Made by a program: the position numbers and the translations under genes. Below are positions 61,187-64,000 of a DNA stretch of 64,000 nucleotides, one piece after another; within the stretch, counting starts at the first letter, position 1, and every line of letters begins with the position of its first letter. The stretch comes from Mangifera indica (taxonomy: Eukaryota > Streptophyta > Magnoliopsida > Sapindales > Anacardiaceae), in assembly GCF_011075055.1 (NCBI RefSeq), contig NC_058144.1, positions 10,816,138 to 10,880,137 on the forward strand. The letters are read 5' to 3'. Under the pieces are notes generated by a model. The model had not been told where the DNA came from. It worked only from the letters and a program-made list of their open reading frames with translations, and made no database searches.

Positions 61187-61475
61187 TTAAGCTTGTTTTT
61201 GTGTTGAATCTTTGTTTTTTGCCTTCTCTCTCTGAAGCAAGTAAATTTTCTCGGCTTCAGGAACTGCTAGCATGATGGTGTCAAGTTTGAGATTCATTTC
61301 TTCAACTTTTTCCATTAGCCTATCATTTGTGAACATGCCGAGGCAAACACTTTGGATGGTTTCCCAGCTTTCAATTAGTGGTAAAGCTATAATCACTGCT
61401 GATCCAATTGTGCCCCAGGCTATGGCCACCGCAGCCCAGAATCTGAAGTATCCCAATTGTGCCCCAAGCTATAAT
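61187..61475 (-). pseudogene. C-terminal fragment of a DUR3-type urea/H+ symporter
   Basis: On the minus strand, 61456 to 61187 reads a 89-residue frame: [20 protein letters not shown], then a TM-like helix, [20 protein letters not shown], and a charged end with [10 protein letters not shown] and a Lys-rich tail. This resembles the end of plant DUR3, a high-affinity urea/proton symporter of the sodium-solute-symporter family (full length about 700 residues). Nothing else of DUR3 is found in the next 2.5 kb of this strand, so it is a relic or a captured end. The frame ahead of it is corrupted by a duplicated block: CCAATTGTGCCCCA.GCTAT occurs at 61404 and again at 61453. It abuts an LTR-like block. 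Identity is from memory of the family end and is good but not proven. Confidence 0.65.
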
Positions 61476-62244
61476 CATCGATTTAAATATTCGGAACATG
61501 TTATAATGAACATCCTTCATATGACTTGCATTATACTATTCACCAAAGATTTGATTTTAAATATTTATCAATGTTTGTTTCATAACTCAAATCTAGATCG
61601 AATCATTGGATGTTCAAAACCCAGTACTTTTCGAGTCAACAAATCCCATCTTGACCATCATTTTTCTTCATATACAAATAATACATGACCAGCATGACTT
61701 GTCTTACGAGATGTGGTTAACCCTGTATATATATACCACATGATCAATCTATTCGTATCGGATCTGACCATGACATTTCAGGTTAAAAGATTACTTTGTA
61801 CACTAGTGCAATCTTACAATAAGTCATTGACTATGATTTAATAACCATGTGACTTATCGTTATTTGGTCATGTTCGAAAAATGATTCTCTAACTGTTAAT
61901 CCATACCAATACCGTAATGACATGACCATTATCATCACTCGCACTATTGTCATTTCATGACATTCAATAGAGGTATACAATATGCCTACCATATAATATA
62001 ATTGTCCAATTTATATCACATTCGTAAGGAACAATTCGACGACTTAGTAAATATATTAAGTGAATAATCCAGACAATTCACATACATACTTTATATTATT
62101 GCAAATAAATAAAACAACTTATGTATATGAACAAAAAGACTACTTCTTTTATTAATAATTTATATAAATGTACATACAAGATTAAAATACCTTCAAAACT
62201 AACAACACAAATAATTCCTATGACATACACTAATAGAGACCTTG
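61476..62244 (-). mobile_element. LTR-like block of a Ty1/copia-type element, reverse orientation
   Basis: 61790-62244 parallels 44830-45300. The end reads GACATACACTAATAG at about 62230-62244, the reverse of a (T)NTTAGTGTATGTC LTR start. Together with the copia reverse transcriptase remnant on the same strand at the right edge, the order (3' LTR left, RT right) fits one minus-strand copia element. The inner boundary and the other LTR are outside or unrecognised, so this is inference. Sequence from 61476 to 61790 is presumed LTR but not matched to the other copy. Confidence 0.55.
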
Positions 62245-63815
62245 CATTGTTCTCGACCCTAGGAATTATCTAGCTAGTACCAATATGTAGACACCCAAAG
62301 GTATCGGATAGTAGCAATGAATAGCAACCATGATTGACCTTTTAACTTATAAAGTAATGATTGCAGTGAGTAGTTGCTTCTCCCTATCAACTTGTAAGCT
62401 ATAATGTCAATTCCAGACAAGTAAAAAGAAAACTCCAAGCACTTTATTAATCCAATAAATAATATATAATTTTAATATTTTCCATAATTTTATAAACATT
62501 TTTGTTGTATCAAAAAAATAAAAAAAACATTTTTGTCGACTGATCCATGAAATATTGGAGCATGTCCATCAAAGACTTTTAACTATTGACATATGAACTT
62601 TTAATAGTTGGCTTGTGAACCTTCTTTCTTGTTTCTTCTTTACGATTTGTTCAGTATAAATTACTACACTTGCAAATTAATACTCAATAAAAAAATCTTT
62701 GCCTTCAAAATTTACATTTTCTACCATTTTTATATATCTAAAGCTTTGAAAATGAGTCATAACACTACTGCGAAGTTATCAGGTTGATTATATCTCTATT
62801 CGGTCTTTGCAATTTCTCAGCAACATCTGTGAATGTCTCAAAAACATCCCAAACCTTGGCCATATAGGCTTGGGTCTGCAATTTGGAATTTGAGAGCTTC
62901 GACTTCCCTAATGGCTTATTAAACATCATGAATCAACAAGTGTGAGCATGGAAAGGCATCATCATAGCACAATGCAGCGTAATCAAATATCTAGCCCAGT
63001 CTCAATAAGAATGCAACATCAGTTTAGGTGTGTCTAGCTCAATCTCTAATAAGAGTACATCAGTTTGGTTGTGTCAAGCTTACTTTCAACTATTGCAAGA
63101 GATTGGGTTTTTAGCTTATTCTAGAATGTGCCAACAAATAGAGGTTAGAATATTTGAGTATTGAGAGATACCCATAAAAGCCTGAGGTAGTTGTGTATTG
63201 AGAGGCATCATTTATTGTATATTTAGTTTTTAGGTTCTTTTTGTACCTATATAGAGGACACTTTGTACAACCAAATCAATCAAACAATACAATCATTTTT
63301 TTAGCACAACTATAATCTCTCATTGTTTTTTTTTTTTGTTTGGCCTTCATTTTGTTTTTGAGTGTGCATTCATCACTCTTATTTTGTCATTATCTTTTCA
63401 TTGTTTTCGAGCAACGTTCAAGACAAGAGACTGATTTAACAAGAGTTTTAACTAAGTGTGGCAAATATGTGTACATGATACAATCAACCTTTGACATAAA
63501 GGATGAGAAGAATGTCTCTATTAGCCTAATAAGTTGCAAAATGGTGTGACACCTCTTAACTTGACTAAAGAATATTAAATAAAATGTTCATTCCTATTTT
63601 GGATGATTCTAATTTTGTTTTATTCTAATCTTAATGTGTGTATATTATTTTTCTTATTTCTTAGGATTTAGAATCCTCATAGGATTCAGATTCCTATTAA
63701 GATTGTCCAGTAATATTTTAAATTATACAACATTTAATCAATAATATTTATTCAGTTTTATAACCCTAATTCGAAATTATTCATTGTTTTAGAGCGGTTA
63801 ACATCCTAATGTGTG
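62245..63815. other. Intergenic/retroelement-derived DNA
   Basis: No well-supported gene. The + strand contains a TATATAG-like box and a pyrimidine-rich ATCTCTCATTG stretch (about 63250-63330) that resemble an LTR R region. A minus-strand frame of 53 codons lies at 62770-62926 (see findings). The rest is A/T-rich. Confidence 0.4.
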
Positions 63816-63819
63816 GGAG

Positions 63820-64000
63820 CATGTCAGATTGTTGTTGTGGGAGCATGTCCAATTGTTATAAAGTATCATAATGAGCCACCAAAGCCATTATAATTCTAAT
63901 CCTTATTGGAAACATCCAAGAAGGTTTCATTGAAATCTATGCCTTCTTTTTGAGCAAAGCCTTTAGTAACTGATCTTGCCTTAATCTTGTCAATTTTGCC
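63820..64000 (-). pseudogene. Ty1/copia reverse transcriptase fragment, cut by window edge
   Basis: Reading the minus strand from 64000: GKIDKIKARSVTKGFAQKEG, then IDFNETF. This is the copia reverse transcriptase entry motif (family form GKxxKYKARLVAKGxxQxxG, then IDYxETFSPV). After ETF the frame shifts, and RIRIIMALVAHYD with a stop follows, corresponding to the next copia block (IRxxLALAA). Just beyond is a short duplicated GGGAGCATGTC unit (about 63828-63855) of unrelated origin. The Leu/Ser substitution and the frameshift show it is dead. The element continues outside the window on the right. Confidence 0.8.

Noticed and set aside
1..64000. CRISPR arrays, bacterial operons, tRNA or rRNA genes
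   Set aside because: Nothing of the sort was recognised. The tandem repeats here lack unique spacers and the sequence is plant nuclear DNA. tRNA absence is by eye only; a tRNA scan would settle it.

Overview
This window is nuclear DNA from a flowering plant, most likely a eudicot. The evidence is AT-rich intergenic DNA, many short introns with GT-AG borders, plant-specific proteins (SKIP25-type F-box, phytochrome-interacting ankyrin protein, class II formin with a PTEN-like head, plant B3 protein) and plant-type MULE, hAT and Ty1/copia debris. No bacterial features, organelle genes, rRNA or tRNA genes were recognised. The species cannot be named from the sequence.

Layout. About 1-16 kb is a transposon graveyard. 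It holds a decayed MuDR-type element whose transposase coding region is split by a G-rich hAT insertion. On the opposite strand is a decayed DUF1985 gene of the kind carried by Ulp1/DUF1985-bearing MULEs. Two foldback elements have perfect 9-bp target duplications, and one of them contains a hAT element with a perfect 8-bp duplication. There is also a striking array of eleven 27-bp palindromic units near 7.4-7.8 kb. About 16-42 kb is the gene-rich part: an intronless SKIP25-type F-box gene (+), a PIA-type ankyrin gene (-), a 20-exon RECQL2-type helicase (+), an intronless MOS2 gene (+), a four-exon small acyl-CoA-binding protein (+) and a four-exon coiled-coil protein of unknown function (-). 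About 42-48 kb is again repeats: a retroelement piece with three 207-bp tandem units next to a 0.7-kb inverted repeat related to sequence near 0.2-0.56 kb. About 48.3-57.4 kb is a 17-exon class II formin. About 57.4-64 kb has AT-rich MITE copies, a single-exon B3-domain gene, a relic of the C-terminus of a DUR3-type urea transporter, a copia LTR-like block and a copia reverse transcriptase fragment at the right edge.

The genes do not form a pathway. They are ordinary housekeeping and regulatory genes: ubiquitin ligase adaptor, light signalling, DNA recombination and repair, RNA processing and immunity, lipid carrier, cytoskeleton, transcription. Exon joins were worked out by hand from reading frame and splice signals. 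For every multi-exon gene the exon lengths sum to an intact reading frame. I did not find a convincing new biological system. The most unusual features are the palindromic array, the foldback element family and the nested insertions.
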